58,272 nt of DNA from CAZMFZ01 sp964565665 (lineage in GTDB: Bacteria > Bacteroidota > Bacteroidia > Cytophagales > UBA9547). Where the stretch lies: positions 1 through 58,272 of the forward strand of contig CAZMFZ010000004.1 in the NCBI GenBank assembly GCA_964565665.1. The letters run 5' to 3'. Positions 45,979-56,300 of this stretch are shown piece after piece (the stretch's first letter is position 1; every line of letters begins with the position of its first letter). The notes below the pieces were generated by a model. It made no database searches and was not told the origin of the DNA. It worked only from the letters and a program-made list of their open reading frames with translations. The position numbers were made by a program, and so were the translations under genes.

Positions 45979-47025
45979 ATGCTATTGATAAATGAGGCTT
46001 TGATTGAAACATTGGTTGTCCATTTTGTGGGCAATAAATCGCAGGAAGAAAGTTTTAGACTTTCAAAATCACCATTAAAATTAGAAAACCCCGAAATTAC
46101 AGATTTGCTATCGCGGTATTTTCTTTATTCATTTAAAAATCAAGAATATTTTCACCTCAAACACCAGGCCGATATTAATCTCAATGAAATCTACAGCTAT
46201 TGCAGTAAAATATTTACCGACCCCGATAGTTTTTACTTACAAAGTATCAATATCACCAAGCATTTGTACGAGCAATCTACACATCCAAATATCAAAAGCG
46301 GTGAATTTTACTTGACTTACCTTACCGGAATAAAACTTGATGGCGAAGAAACAGATGCCATTGGCTTATTTAAATCTGAAACAAAAGATACCTTTTTAAA
46401 AGTATTATCTGAAGGTGATAACTATACTATTAATGGTGATAATGGCATCAATATCAACAAGTTAGATAAAGGATGTTTAATTTTTAATTTAGATAAAGAA
46501 AGAGGCTACAGCGTCTGTATTATCGACAACCTAAATAATGGAAATGAAGCACATTATTGGAAGGAAAAATTTCTGAATGTGATTCCACGCAAAGACAGCT
46601 ACCACTACACCAACAATTATCTTGATTTGTGCAAAAACTTTGTGACTGAGCAAATGCCCAATGAATTTGAAGTGCAAAAAACAGACCAGATAGACATGCT
46701 GAATCGTTCTGTAAACTTTTTTAAACGCAAAGAAAACTTTGATTTCAATGAATTTACAAATGAAGTAATGCAAGAACCGCAGTTAATAGATTCATTCAAA
46801 GATTACAAAACCAAATTTCAAGAAGAAAGAGATGTAGCTATTGTAGATGAATTTGAAATATCAGATAGGGCTGTAAAAAAACAAGCTCGTGTATTTAAAA
46901 GTGTGTTGAAGCTTGATAAAAATTTCCACATTTATATTCACGGCAATAAAGAGCTGATAGAGAAGGGAATAGATGAGACCACAGGAATGAAATTTTACAA
47001 GATATTTTACAAAGAAGAGTATTAG
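45979..47025 (+). CDS. Nucleoid-associated protein (NdpA/YejK family)
   Basis: 348 residues from the ATG at 45979; a TTG directly before it is ignored. The pattern LINEALIETLVVHFVGNK start, FYLTYLTGIKLDGEETDAIGLFKSE and the VVAVF-type end match the NdpA family. These proteins bind the nucleoid. In other genomes they are sometimes linked to mobile or defence regions; here the gene stands between an RNA ligase and a tRNA. Confidence 0.8.
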   Translation: MLLINEALIETLVVHFVGNKSQEESFRLSKSPLKLENPEITDLLSRYFLYSFKNQEYFHLKHQADINLNEIYSYCSKIFTDPDSFYLQSINITKHLYEQSTHPNIKSGEFYLTYLTGIKLDGEETDAIGLFKSETKDTFLKVLSEGDNYTINGDNGININKLDKGCLIFNLDKERGYSVCIIDNLNNGNEAHYWKEKFLNVIPRKDSYHYTNNYLDLCKNFVTEQMPNEFEVQKTDQIDMLNRSVNFFKRKENFDFNEFTNEVMQEPQLIDSFKDYKTKFQEERDVAIVDEFEISDRAVKKQARVFKSVLKLDKNFHIYIHGNKELIEKGIDETTGMKFYKIFYKEEY

Positions 47026-47073
47026 GAAAATGACTATAGCCATTGAAATACAAATACAATTTTTACAAACGTT

Positions 47074-47104
47074 TTTGTTAGTAAATATATTATAGCTATT
47101 TTTG
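47074..47104 (+). promoter_or_regulatory. Bacteroidetes promoter of tRNA-Leu(TAG)
   Basis: TTTG at 47074-47077, exactly 19 bp, TATTTTTG at 47097-47104. Full match to the consensus, 33 bp before the tRNA. Confidence 0.8.
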
Positions 47105-47137
47105 CAGCCCAATTTAGAGATTTATCTCTTACAAGCT

Positions 47138-47217
47138 GCGGGCGTGGCGAAATTGGCAGACGCACTAGACTTAGGATCTAGCGGGCAACCATGGGGGTTC
47201 AAGTCCCTCCGCCCGTA
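47138..47217 (+). tRNA. tRNA-Leu(TAG)
   Basis: An 80-nt type II tRNA: acceptor GCGGGCG/CGCCCGT, anticodon loop CTTAGGA (anticodon TAG), T-loop TTCAAGT. CCA is not encoded. Confidence 0.94.
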
Positions 47218-47222
47218 CATCC

Positions 47223-47256
47223 AAAACCCCATCAACCTAAAATTGATGGGGTTTTT
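47223..47256. terminator. Bidirectional terminator
   Basis: AAAACCCCATCAA (47223-47235) pairs with TTGATGGGGTTTT (47243-47255). It closes tRNA-Leu(TAG) on the plus strand and the peroxiredoxin gene on the minus strand. Confidence 0.88.
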
Positions 47257-47264
47257 ATTTGCCA

Positions 47265-47738
47265 TTAAATCACCTTTGCCATCTGATTCATGCCTTTGGC
47301 TTTTTTTATCATTTCCTGAATGTGCATTTTAGCCACAAATATATTTTCATACACCGATGAAATTTTGTGGTATCTATCGAGCAAATAAGTAGTACGCTTT
47401 GTAAAATTTATAATTGGGATAGTAACCTGATATAAATTTGCAATTTCCATGTTGGCATCTGTGAGCAACTCATAAGGCAAATTATATTGGGTTTTGAATT
47501 TGTAATGCGATTCGAGCGAATCTTTGCTTATGCCCACAATATCAATATCAAACGACTGGAATAGCTCGAATGTGTCGCGATAGCCGCAGGCTTCGTTTGT
47601 ACAGCCAAGCGTAAAATCGGCCGGATAGAAGTATAAAATGAGTGGTTTGCCAAACTTGGTAATGTCGAGTGTAAAATCTTTGCCTATAGTAGATGGCAAC
47701 GTAAAGTTAGGTGCCTTTATTCCTATTTCTAAAGCCAT
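47265..47738 (-). CDS. bcp: Thiol peroxidase of the Bcp/PrxQ type
   Basis: 157 residues; reduces hydroperoxides with thioredoxin. Peroxidatic Cys46 and resolving Cys51 lie in CTNEAC, the close spacing of atypical 2-Cys Bcp enzymes. FYPADFTLGCT matches the catalytic loop (FYP.D.T.GCT). Cytoplasmic. Single-gene unit. Confidence 0.92.
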   Translation of the reverse strand: MALEIGIKAPNFTLPSTIGKDFTLDITKFGKPLILYFYPADFTLGCTNEACGYRDTFELFQSFDIDIVGISKDSLESHYKFKTQYNLPYELLTDANMEIANLYQVTIPIINFTKRTTYLLDRYHKISSVYENIFVAKMHIQEMIKKAKGMNQMAKVI

Positions 47739-47906
47739 TGATATGTTGTTTTATGTACTTACGGTTTGTGACTTAAATAAGACTTTAAGATTATCAACAT
47801 ATTTTTGGTTGGGCTTGTTTTGGTAATGAGTATAATGTATAAAATCTAATTAACATTATCCTTGTATTTTTTCCATAACACCTTTATATTCAATAGTTTA
47901 CAAAAT

Positions 47907-47944
47907 AAAAAGGTTGTTTTAGCATCATACCAAAGCAACCTTTT
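47907..47944 (-). terminator. Terminator of the glutathione peroxidase gene
   Basis: AAAAGGTTG (47908-47916) pairs with CAACCTTTT (47936-47944); the minus strand continues into T-rich sequence. It is 55 bp after the stop. Confidence 0.7.
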
Positions 47945-47999
47945 AACCTATATATTTCAAAAATTATAGGCTATGTTGAATTCAAAATGAAAGTGCATT

Positions 48000-48569
48000 T
48001 TATTTTACCAAATCTACGATTTCACTATCCATAGGGTTTACGCCCGATTTGAAAAATTTCACCAATTCGCCTTTTTCATTTACCAGATATTTACAAAAAT
48101 TCCAACTTGGAGCATTGTCATTCCATCCGTTTTGTTCTTTGGTAGAAAGCCATTTGTAAAGTGGAGCTGCTTCGCTACCCTTTACAGATATTTTTTCAAA
48201 AATTTGAAATTTTACGCCATAGTTTTTGGTGCAGAATGTAGCAATCTCTCCATTAGAACCCGGCTCTTGTCCACCAAAATTATTAGCTGGAAACCCTATT
48301 ACAGTTACTTTATTTCCATATTTTTCATGTAGTTCTTCCAGCTCTTTGTATTGTGGGGTGTAGCCACAGTTTGAGGCCACATTTACAATCAACACTTTTT
48401 TACCTTTAAAAGTAGAAAAGTCAATAGGTTTTCCTGCAATGTCATTCATCTTAAAGTCGTAAAAAGAGGTCATGGCTGCAGATTTTGAGTGGTTTGGTTT
48501 TGAATAGCTATTATTCAGGCCTAAAAAAGCAGAAAAAAGCATTGCAAAATAATATTTCACGTTTTTCAT
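48000..48569 (-). CDS. Glutathione peroxidase-family protein, exported
   Basis: 189 residues with an N-terminal signal-like segment (YYFAMLFSAFLGLNNSYS). Catalytic Cys68 in NVASNCGYT takes the place of selenocysteine; GFPANNFGGQEPG with its Gln and the PSWNFCKYLV segment with its Trp complete the active site. Cys-type bacterial enzymes usually use thioredoxin. Export to the periplasm is inferred from the leader. Confidence 0.9.
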   Translation of the reverse strand: MKNVKYYFAMLFSAFLGLNNSYSKPNHSKSAAMTSFYDFKMNDIAGKPIDFSTFKGKKVLIVNVASNCGYTPQYKELEELHEKYGNKVTVIGFPANNFGGQEPGSNGEIATFCTKNYGVKFQIFEKISVKGSEAAPLYKWLSTKEQNGWNDNAPSWNFCKYLVNEKGELVKFFKSGVNPMDSEIVDLVK

Positions 48570-48602
48570 AATTTACTATTTAAAAGTTGAAATTGAGAAA
48601 AT

Positions 48603-50390
48603 TTACATTCTCTCTGGCACATTTATTCTTATTAACTTCATGCATAGTTTGATTGTTTTGGCTGTAGCATAAGAATATGCAATTCGAAATTGTAAAGCTT
48701 CCTGATTGGCTTCTTGAAATATAGAAACCTCTGAATAAAAGCTATTGTAAAGCTTTGCCAATTCATATACATATTGCGAAATAATGGCTGGCGAATATTC
48801 ATCTGCTGCCTGTTTGAGCGCTTTTTCGAATTCTAACAAATGCACAAGGCCTTCTCTTTCCGTTTTTTCCAGTATATAATTTGATATTGACAATTGGCTT
48901 CCATCAATACCTAATTCTTTTCCTTTTCTCAAAATTGCAGCAATTCTAGCATGGGTGTATTGAATAAATGGCCCTGTATGGCCGTGGAAATCAATAGATT
49001 CTGCTGGGTTGAAGAGCATTCTTTTTTTAGGATCTACTTTTATCAGAAAATATTTTAAAGCTCCTAAACCAAGCATTCGAAATAGTTCATCAGCTTGCTG
49101 GTTACTAAATCCATCAATTTTACCAAGTTCTTTCGTCATTTGCTCAGCAGTATCAATCATTTCCTGTACCAAATCATCAGCGTCTACCACTGTGCCTTCT
49201 CGCGATTTCATTTTACCTGAAGGCAAATCTACCATGCCATAAGAAAGATGATAAATGCCATCTGCATATGGTCTGCCAAGTTTTTTCATAATGTGTTTAA
49301 GCACTACAAAATGGTAATCTTGCTCATTACCAACCACATACACCGATTTGTTTAGTGAAAAATCTTTGTATTTCAAATCGGCAGTTCCCAAATCTTGGGT
49401 AATGTATACCGAAGTGCCATCTGCCCGCAATACGAGTTTTTCATCTAATCCATCGGCTGTCAAATCTATCCAAACTGAGGTATCGGGTTTTTTGTAAAAA
49501 ACACCACTTTTCAACCCTTCTTCAACTACTTCTTTGCCAAGCAGATAGGTATCTGATTCATAATAATATTTGTCGAACGAAACCCCAATACTATTGTATG
49601 TATCTGCAAAGCCGGCATATACCCATCCGTTCATCTTCTTCCACAAATCCACGACCGCTTTATCGCCTTTCTCCCATTTCAAAAGTAATTCTTGTACTTC
49701 GACTATCAACGGATTTTTCTTCTCAATATCAATTTCAGACCAGCCATCTGCTGTCAATTCTGCGGCTTTGGCTTTCAACTGCTTGTCAAATTCTACATAA
49801 TATTTACCTACCAATTTATCGCCTTTCAGTCCACTTGTTTCCGGGGTTTCGCCATTTCCAAATTTTTGATATGCCAACATAGACTTACAAATATGGATGC
49901 CACGGTCGTTGATCAGGTTGGCTTTTACTACATTATAACCATTGGCTTTGAGAATTTCCGCCATAGAATCGCCCAAAAAATTATTTCTCAAATGGCCCAA
50001 ATGTAATGGTTTGTTGGTGTTTGGCGAGGAAAATTCTACCATCACCGTTTGTCCATTTGCGGCAAAATGGCCAAAACTTTCTTGCAATACAGAGTTACTA
50101 AGAAAATTTATCAAGTATTCATCTTTCAAAATGATATTTAGAAACCCTTTCACCACATTGAAGTCCTTCACTTCCTTGCAATTCGACTTCATACAATCAC
50201 CAATTACTCTTCCTATTTCATCGGGCGATTTGCTTATTGACTTCGTAAATGGAAAAGTGGCAAAAGTATGAGAGCCTTCAAACTCTTTTCTAGTAGGTAA
50301 AAGCTTTATTTCTTCATTGGTAATATTTATTGAAAACAACTGTTTAAAAGCCTGTGCTATGCTTTCTTGTAGAATGGTTTGGATATTCAT
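48603..50390 (-). CDS. argS: Arginyl-tRNA synthetase
   Basis: A 595-residue class I synthetase. The start at MNIQTILQESIAQAF is chosen; the 15 residues before it are not conserved in type. The N-terminal Add-1 domain precedes the HIGH motif HLGH in PLHLGHLRNN; the KMSKS loop is replaced by GKMKSREGTVV, which is usual for part of the ArgRS family, and the C-terminal anticodon domain ends with RINVPERM. Complete. Lies 33 bp upstream of the peroxidase gene. Confidence 0.97.
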   Translation of the reverse strand: MNIQTILQESIAQAFKQLFSINITNEEIKLLPTRKEFEGSHTFATFPFTKSISKSPDEIGRVIGDCMKSNCKEVKDFNVVKGFLNIILKDEYLINFLSNSVLQESFGHFAANGQTVMVEFSSPNTNKPLHLGHLRNNFLGDSMAEILKANGYNVVKANLINDRGIHICKSMLAYQKFGNGETPETSGLKGDKLVGKYYVEFDKQLKAKAAELTADGWSEIDIEKKNPLIVEVQELLLKWEKGDKAVVDLWKKMNGWVYAGFADTYNSIGVSFDKYYYESDTYLLGKEVVEEGLKSGVFYKKPDTSVWIDLTADGLDEKLVLRADGTSVYITQDLGTADLKYKDFSLNKSVYVVGNEQDYHFVVLKHIMKKLGRPYADGIYHLSYGMVDLPSGKMKSREGTVVDADDLVQEMIDTAEQMTKELGKIDGFSNQQADELFRMLGLGALKYFLIKVDPKKRMLFNPAESIDFHGHTGPFIQYTHARIAAILRKGKELGIDGSQLSISNYILEKTEREGLVHLLEFEKALKQAADEYSPAIISQYVYELAKLYNSFYSEVSIFQEANQEALQFRIAYSYATAKTIKLCMKLIRINVPERM

Positions 50391-50615
50391 GCCAATATTT
50401 AAGATATATTTTTGTTGCAAAGGTACACATTGCATCGAAACTAAATATGAGTATTTACACTCATTTTTGGGTTCATAATCAATAAATTATTATAAATTAA
50501 ACGTATTTAACATACATATTGAGCCTTTATACTTGGAAAACTACTATTTTTATGAAAATAGCCTATCAATTGAACTTTAAGTTTAAAAAAACGAATTAAT
50601 ACTTAACTATTAATC

Positions 50616-52157
50616 TTGATTACTGTGGCCGAATATTTGGTGGAGACAAAAAACGAAAAAGTGTTGGACGAAGCCTTCAATAGGGTGCGAAAATTAGAGA
50701 AAGAGAATAGAGATTTGCGTGCCACAATTAGTGCAGAGCAAGTAGCTACACAATCTTTAATAAATGCAATACCTGACACTATTTTAGTGCTGAGTAAAGA
50801 TGGCACTTACATTGACATACTTTGCGGAAATGAAAGTGTTTTGATAAAACCCATTAGTGAATTGCTAGGCAACAATATAGCTGATTTTCTTAGTGACGAA
50901 CTCACTAAAACTTGTATGAATGTGATACGTGATTCGCTGCATGACAATGACTTAAAGCATCTGCAATATGAATTGGAAATAAATGGAAGAACAAAATTTT
51001 TTGAAGCACGCATTACGCCTGCTTACAACAATCAGGTGCTTTTCATCATCCGCGATATTTCAGAAAGTGTGTTGAAAAAACAGGAAATTCAAGAGAAAGA
51101 AGATTGGTTTAGTACTATTTTTAATGTGTCGCGCGATGGCATGGCGGTAGAAAAAGACGAGAAAATTATTTATGCCAACGATGCTTTTATTAAACTTTAC
51201 GGATTTGCTCACCGCAGCGAATTAATAGGGAAAAATATTTCCATCATTCAATCCCTAGAAACCGATGCCATGATGCGTGAATTTGGCGAAAGGCGGTTAA
51301 AAGGTGAATCTGTCCCTAGTGTATATGAAGCAAAAGGCAAATGTAAAGATGGCTCTGAAATAGACATTGAAATTACAGCTTCAGTTTTTGAATTAAATGG
51401 TGAGAAATATATAATAGATGTAAATCGAAATATCTCGGAACGTAAAAACTTTGAGCGTAAGCTTAAAGAGCAAAACGAAGAGTTACAGAAAATCAATTTG
51501 GAACTCGATAGATTTGTATATAGTGCCTCGCACGATTTGCGAGCTCCATTGCGGTCTATGCTTGGTTTAGTGCAACTTTTCAGAATCGATGGTGATGAAG
51601 ACAAAAAAGAACAATATCTGAAACGGATGGAGAAAAGCATAAACAACCTCGATAAGTTTGTGCAAGACATTATTAATTATTCTAGAAATTCCAGATTAGA
51701 AGTCGAAATCTCAGATATAAATTTATTTTCGCTTATAAATGATATTTTAGAAGATATTAAATATGAAAACCCAAAAACTATACCTATTTACGCCAACTAC
51801 TCAGCTGATTTGATTTTAACTACCGATCAAAAAAGGCTGTCAATTATCATTTCTAACCTTGTTTCTAATGCACTTCGATACTACAATAATGAAATTGAGA
51901 ATCCTTTTGTGAGAATAAGTGCTTCAAATCACAGCAATCAGTACAGCATTACGATTGAAGACAATGGCATTGGAATAGGCCTAGAGCATCTCGATAAAAT
52001 TTTTAATATGTTCTACCGTGCCCACGATAAAAAAGTAGGTACCGGACTTGGACTCTATATTGTAAAAGAGACCATACTCATGCTGCAAGGCACTATTGAA
52101 GTAGAATCAGAAATTGGCTTGGGTACAAAATTTACAATTACACTTCCCCAAATGTAA
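50616..52157 (+). CDS. Cytosolic PAS-domain histidine kinase
   Basis: 513 residues, no membrane helix. A short coiled coil (15-40) precedes PAS domain 1 (about 47-150) and PAS domain 2 (about 165-275), then a dimerisation domain with His306 in SASHDLRAPL, and an ATPase domain (DNGIGI, GTGLGLYIV). The start is TTG at 50616 or possibly GTG nine bases later; no ATG fits. No response regulator adjoins, so it is an orphan. Divergent from argS. Confidence 0.88.
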   Translation: MITVAEYLVETKNEKVLDEAFNRVRKLEKENRDLRATISAEQVATQSLINAIPDTILVLSKDGTYIDILCGNESVLIKPISELLGNNIADFLSDELTKTCMNVIRDSLHDNDLKHLQYELEINGRTKFFEARITPAYNNQVLFIIRDISESVLKKQEIQEKEDWFSTIFNVSRDGMAVEKDEKIIYANDAFIKLYGFAHRSELIGKNISIIQSLETDAMMREFGERRLKGESVPSVYEAKGKCKDGSEIDIEITASVFELNGEKYIIDVNRNISERKNFERKLKEQNEELQKINLELDRFVYSASHDLRAPLRSMLGLVQLFRIDGDEDKKEQYLKRMEKSINNLDKFVQDIINYSRNSRLEVEISDINLFSLINDILEDIKYENPKTIPIYANYSADLILTTDQKRLSIIISNLVSNALRYYNNEIENPFVRISASNHSNQYSITIEDNGIGIGLEHLDKIFNMFYRAHDKKVGTGLGLYIVKETILMLQGTIEVESEIGLGTKFTITLPQM

Positions 52158-52302
52158 AACTACTATCAATAAAATTTTAATTATATCTATGAAGATATAA
52201 CAACGAGTTGCATTTTAAATAGTGAAACAAATTTGTTAATATTGCATTATATTGATTTTCAGTATAATAAAAAATACAATTTACTTCCATACTATTCGCC
52301 AA

Positions 52303-53232
52303 ATGTATTTACAAAGACGAAATTTTGTTAAAAAAAGCCTTACGCTTGGGGTGTCAGCTTTAGCTGCATTGGAAATTGGAAATGCTGTCGCCAGTGAAAA
52401 AACCACATATTTATATCAGAAAAATAGTTTCAAACTCAATTATGCACCCCATTTTGGTATGTTTGAAAATAGCGCAGGTAAAGATTTAATAGACCAACTC
52501 AAATTTATGGCAAACAATGGCTTCACTGCTATTGAAGACAACGGAATGAGAGACCGACCTAAAGAAATACAAGATAAAATAGGACAAGAACTCGTAAAAT
52601 TAGGCATGAAAATGGGCGTGTTTGTAGTAAATGGTGATACCGCCTGGAGTCCTACGCTTACCACTGGGGACAAAGACAGTCGTGAAAAATTTTTAGCTGC
52701 CTGCAAAAATTCGGTAGAAGTAGCCAAACGAACCAATGCCAAATGGATGACAGTTGTACCTGGTTTTTTCAAACACGATTTGGCCATGGGCTACCAAACT
52801 GCCCATGTGATTGAAAGCTTGCGAAGAGCTTGCGATATATTTGAGCCACACGGTTTGGTGATGGTTTTAGAACCTCTGAGTGATACTCCAGAGTTGTTTC
52901 TCAGAAATTCAGACCAGACTTTTATGATTTGCAAAGCCGTAAATAGCCCATCTTGCAAATTGCTATTCGATATTTACCACATGCAAAAAAATGAAGGGCA
53001 TCTAATTAATAATATGAATGCCGCTTGGGACGAAATTGCTTATATTCAAATTGGAGATAATCCGGGCAGAAACGAACCTACTTCAGGCGAAATTAACTAT
53101 AAAAATGTATTTAAGAACATTTATAGCAAACAATTTAAAGGCATCTTGGGAATGGAACACGGCAATTCAAAATCCGGAAAAGAAGGCGAAATGGCTGTAA
53201 TTGAAGCCTACAAGGCTTCAGATTCTTTCTAG
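52303..53232 (+). CDS. TIM-barrel sugar isomerase (hydroxypyruvate isomerase-like), Tat signal
   Basis: 309 residues from the ATG at 52303, which places the twin-arginine motif QRRNFVKKS at the front. The xylose isomerase-like TIM barrel shows the conserved metal-site region VLEPLSDTPELFLRN, LLFDIYHMQKNEG and IAYIQIGDNPGRNEP, the last being characteristic of the hydroxypyruvate isomerase group. Exported members are common next to PVC-type cytochrome genes, as here (143 bp upstream of one). The true substrate is unknown. Confidence 0.85.
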   Translation: MYLQRRNFVKKSLTLGVSALAALEIGNAVASEKTTYLYQKNSFKLNYAPHFGMFENSAGKDLIDQLKFMANNGFTAIEDNGMRDRPKEIQDKIGQELVKLGMKMGVFVVNGDTAWSPTLTTGDKDSREKFLAACKNSVEVAKRTNAKWMTVVPGFFKHDLAMGYQTAHVIESLRRACDIFEPHGLVMVLEPLSDTPELFLRNSDQTFMICKAVNSPSCKLLFDIYHMQKNEGHLINNMNAAWDEIAYIQIGDNPGRNEPTSGEINYKNVFKNIYSKQFKGILGMEHGNSKSGKEGEMAVIEAYKASDSF

Positions 53233-53375
53233 CAAATGGCTGCTTTAAGGTGAATACTAGTTTAGCGTAATTGCTGAATTTGCTATACACAAACATCAAA
53301 ACATTTCTATTCAATTTTCATTTCAATAGGTATAATCACTAAGCTTTTTTCTTAGCTGTAATTACATTATAAATT

Positions 53376-56300
53376 ATGTACACCAAAAATCTCTATATCA
53401 AAGGGGCAACTATTATAGGCTGCTGTTTTTATTTGTTCTCCTTCAAAAATCCGCTGGGTACCAATTGGGTAAATAGAATTTTTGATGACAGCACCTATTT
53501 CAAGCTTACAGCTGAACAAAAAAGAATGAACTCCAATGCCATGGCAGGGCTAATAATCTCAGATTCTTTGCAAGCAACACTTTTCGCAGCTGAGCCTGAA
53601 ATCACAAACCCTACCAATATGGATATTGATGCCAAAGGCAGAATCTGGATTTGTGAAGGTTTCAATTACCGTCCCATGCTGAATGAAGACAAAACCGTGA
53701 ATAAAGATGGAGATCGCATTGTGATTTTGGAAGATGTAAATGGCGATGGCGTAGCTGACAAAACCAAAGTTTTTTATCAAGGCAATGATATAAATGCCGC
53801 ATTGGGTATTTTGGTACTTGGCAATAAAGTTATTGTGTCTAGCAGCCCTTATGTATTTGTATTTACTGATGAGGATGGCGATGACAAAGCCGACAAAAAA
53901 GAAATTTTGTTTCAAGGCATAGGGGGCGAGCAACACGACCACGCCATTCATGCGTTTGTATTTGGGCCTGATGGCAAATTGTATTTCAACTTTGGAAATG
54001 CTGGCGAGCAACTATTAGACAAAAATAACAATCCTGTAAAAGACAAATATGGCGTATTGGTAAATGACAAAGGCAAGCCATTTAGACAAGGCATGGTGAT
54101 CCGTTGCAACATCGATGGCTCTGATCTGGAAGTGCTGGGGCATAATTTCAGAAATAATTATGAAGTATCTGTTGATGCATTTGGCACACTTTGGCAGTCA
54201 GACAATGACGATGATGGAAACAAATCTATCCGTATAAATTATGTGATGGAATACGGCAACTATGGCTATACAGATGAGTTGACTGGTGCAGGATGGAGCT
54301 CAACCCGTGCAAACATGGAAAAGGAAATCAATCGCCAACATTGGCATCAAAACGACCCAGGAGTAGTGCCAAACATGCTCATTACTGGTGCAGGTTCGCC
54401 CACAGGGATATTGGTTTACGAAGGCGAATTGCTTCCCAAATTGTATCAAAATCAAATTATTCACACAGATGCAGGCCCGAAAGTAGTGAGGGCCTACCCT
54501 ACCACAAAAAATGGAGCAGGATACAATGCTACTATGGTGAATTTGATAGAAGGAAAAGACGATTGGTTTCGCCCTTCAGATTTGTGCGTAGCTCCCGATG
54601 GTTCGCTTTTTGTAGCCGATTGGTACGATGCAGGCGTAGGAGGCCATCAAAGAGCCGATTTGACGCATGGTAGAATATATAGAGTAACAACGGCTAAAAA
54701 ACCAAATTACAAAACCAATAAACTAGATGTTTCATCACCTGAAACTGCTGTAGAAGCACTGAAAAGCCCTAATATGGCTACTAGATATTTGGCTTGGAAT
54801 GCCATAAAAAGCTTTAGTTCAAAAGCAGAAAAGCCTCTATATGCTATGCTTTCCTCATCAAATGCTAGATTTAGGGCTAGAGCTTATTGGGCTTTGGTGA
54901 ATATTGAAGGGAAGAGCAAGAAATATATAGCCAAAGCATTGACAGATGTTAATGAAGATGTTCGAATTGTAGCCATAAGAATGGCCAGACAAACCGAAAA
55001 AGATTATTTGCCTATACTTCAGAAACTAGCCAAAGACAATTCACCGCAAATTCGAAGAGAAGTAGCTATCGCTTTAAGGCATTTGCCTTATTCTGCCGAA
55101 GCTGCAAACCTTTGGGCTGACCTCGCTTTGCAATACGATGGCAAAGACCGTTGGTATCTCGAAGCCCTAGGAATTGGGGCTCACGACAATTGGAAGTCCT
55201 ATTTTGCTGCATGGAAAGCCAAAATAGGCAATAATTGGAACAGCCCAGCAGGTAAAGATATTGTGTGGAGGGCTCGCACACCTGAGGCTATGGCTCTATT
55301 ATCTACTATTATTTCTGATGCCAATACGCCTTCAGAAGATATAGCCAAATACTTTAGGGCGTTCGACTACCATTCCGATTCGGTAGCCAAAAGATATGCC
55401 TTGCTTAACTTGCTCACAACTACTGGTATTAATAAATCTGAAATTATAAAAACAGCTGTACCCCAATTCAGGGCTTCAGACCTGCCTTATTCTACTACAT
55501 TAAAAAAAGAACTCTATGATAGAATAAGTAATGTAAAAGGCAGCAAAGAATATGTGGAATTGGTAAATAAATTCAGATTGACAGACCAAAATGAGGAAAT
55601 CTACAACCAAATTATTACAAACGTTGATACAAAATATGCCAACGATGCCATGAAGGTTTTGGTTGGTATCAATGGGTTTGGCTATGTTAAAAATCTTTTG
55701 GTGACCAAACCTACAGATGAAAAAATAAAATTGCTTGATGCCATGGTTTATACCGAAAGCACTGAAATATTTAATTTTAAAACAGATGTAATCTTAGATG
55801 AGAAACAAGATATAGATGTTAGAAAAGCAGCCATACGCTCATTCAGCTGGGGCTGGGATGGGCAAGATGTATTGCTACAAATGATTAAAGATAAAAAATT
55901 TCCTAAATCATTAGAACCTGCAGCTGCCAATCTTTTTATAATTGCAGATAGGTCGTTTATCAGAGAGGAGGCATCAAAATACATCAAAATACAATCACCG
56001 TATGCCGATAAACCCATGCCTGTTATTACTGAACTTACAAAGCAAAAAGGCGACATGGTAAGTGGCTTGAAAGTATATAATAAGTATTGCCTAAGTTGCC
56101 ACGCTTTGAATGGCAAAGGCATCAATTTCGGACCTGGTTTGTCTGAAATTGGAAGCAAATTTGGGAAAGATGGTTTGTATCTCTCCATTTTATTGCCCGA
56201 TGCAGGAGTTAGCTTTGGCTACGAAGGCTATATCGTAAAGCTAAAAGCAGGTGGAGGCGGTGCAGGAATTATCACAAGCCAAACTGAGACTGATTTAGAA

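Noticed and set aside
47102..47332. Plus-strand open frame of 76 codons
   Set aside because: It covers tRNA-Leu(TAG) and a terminator; not a gene.
47265..48569. Peroxiredoxin and glutathione peroxidase as one oxidative-stress operon
   Set aside because: A hairpin terminator at 47907-47944 and 260 bp separate them, so they are separate units.
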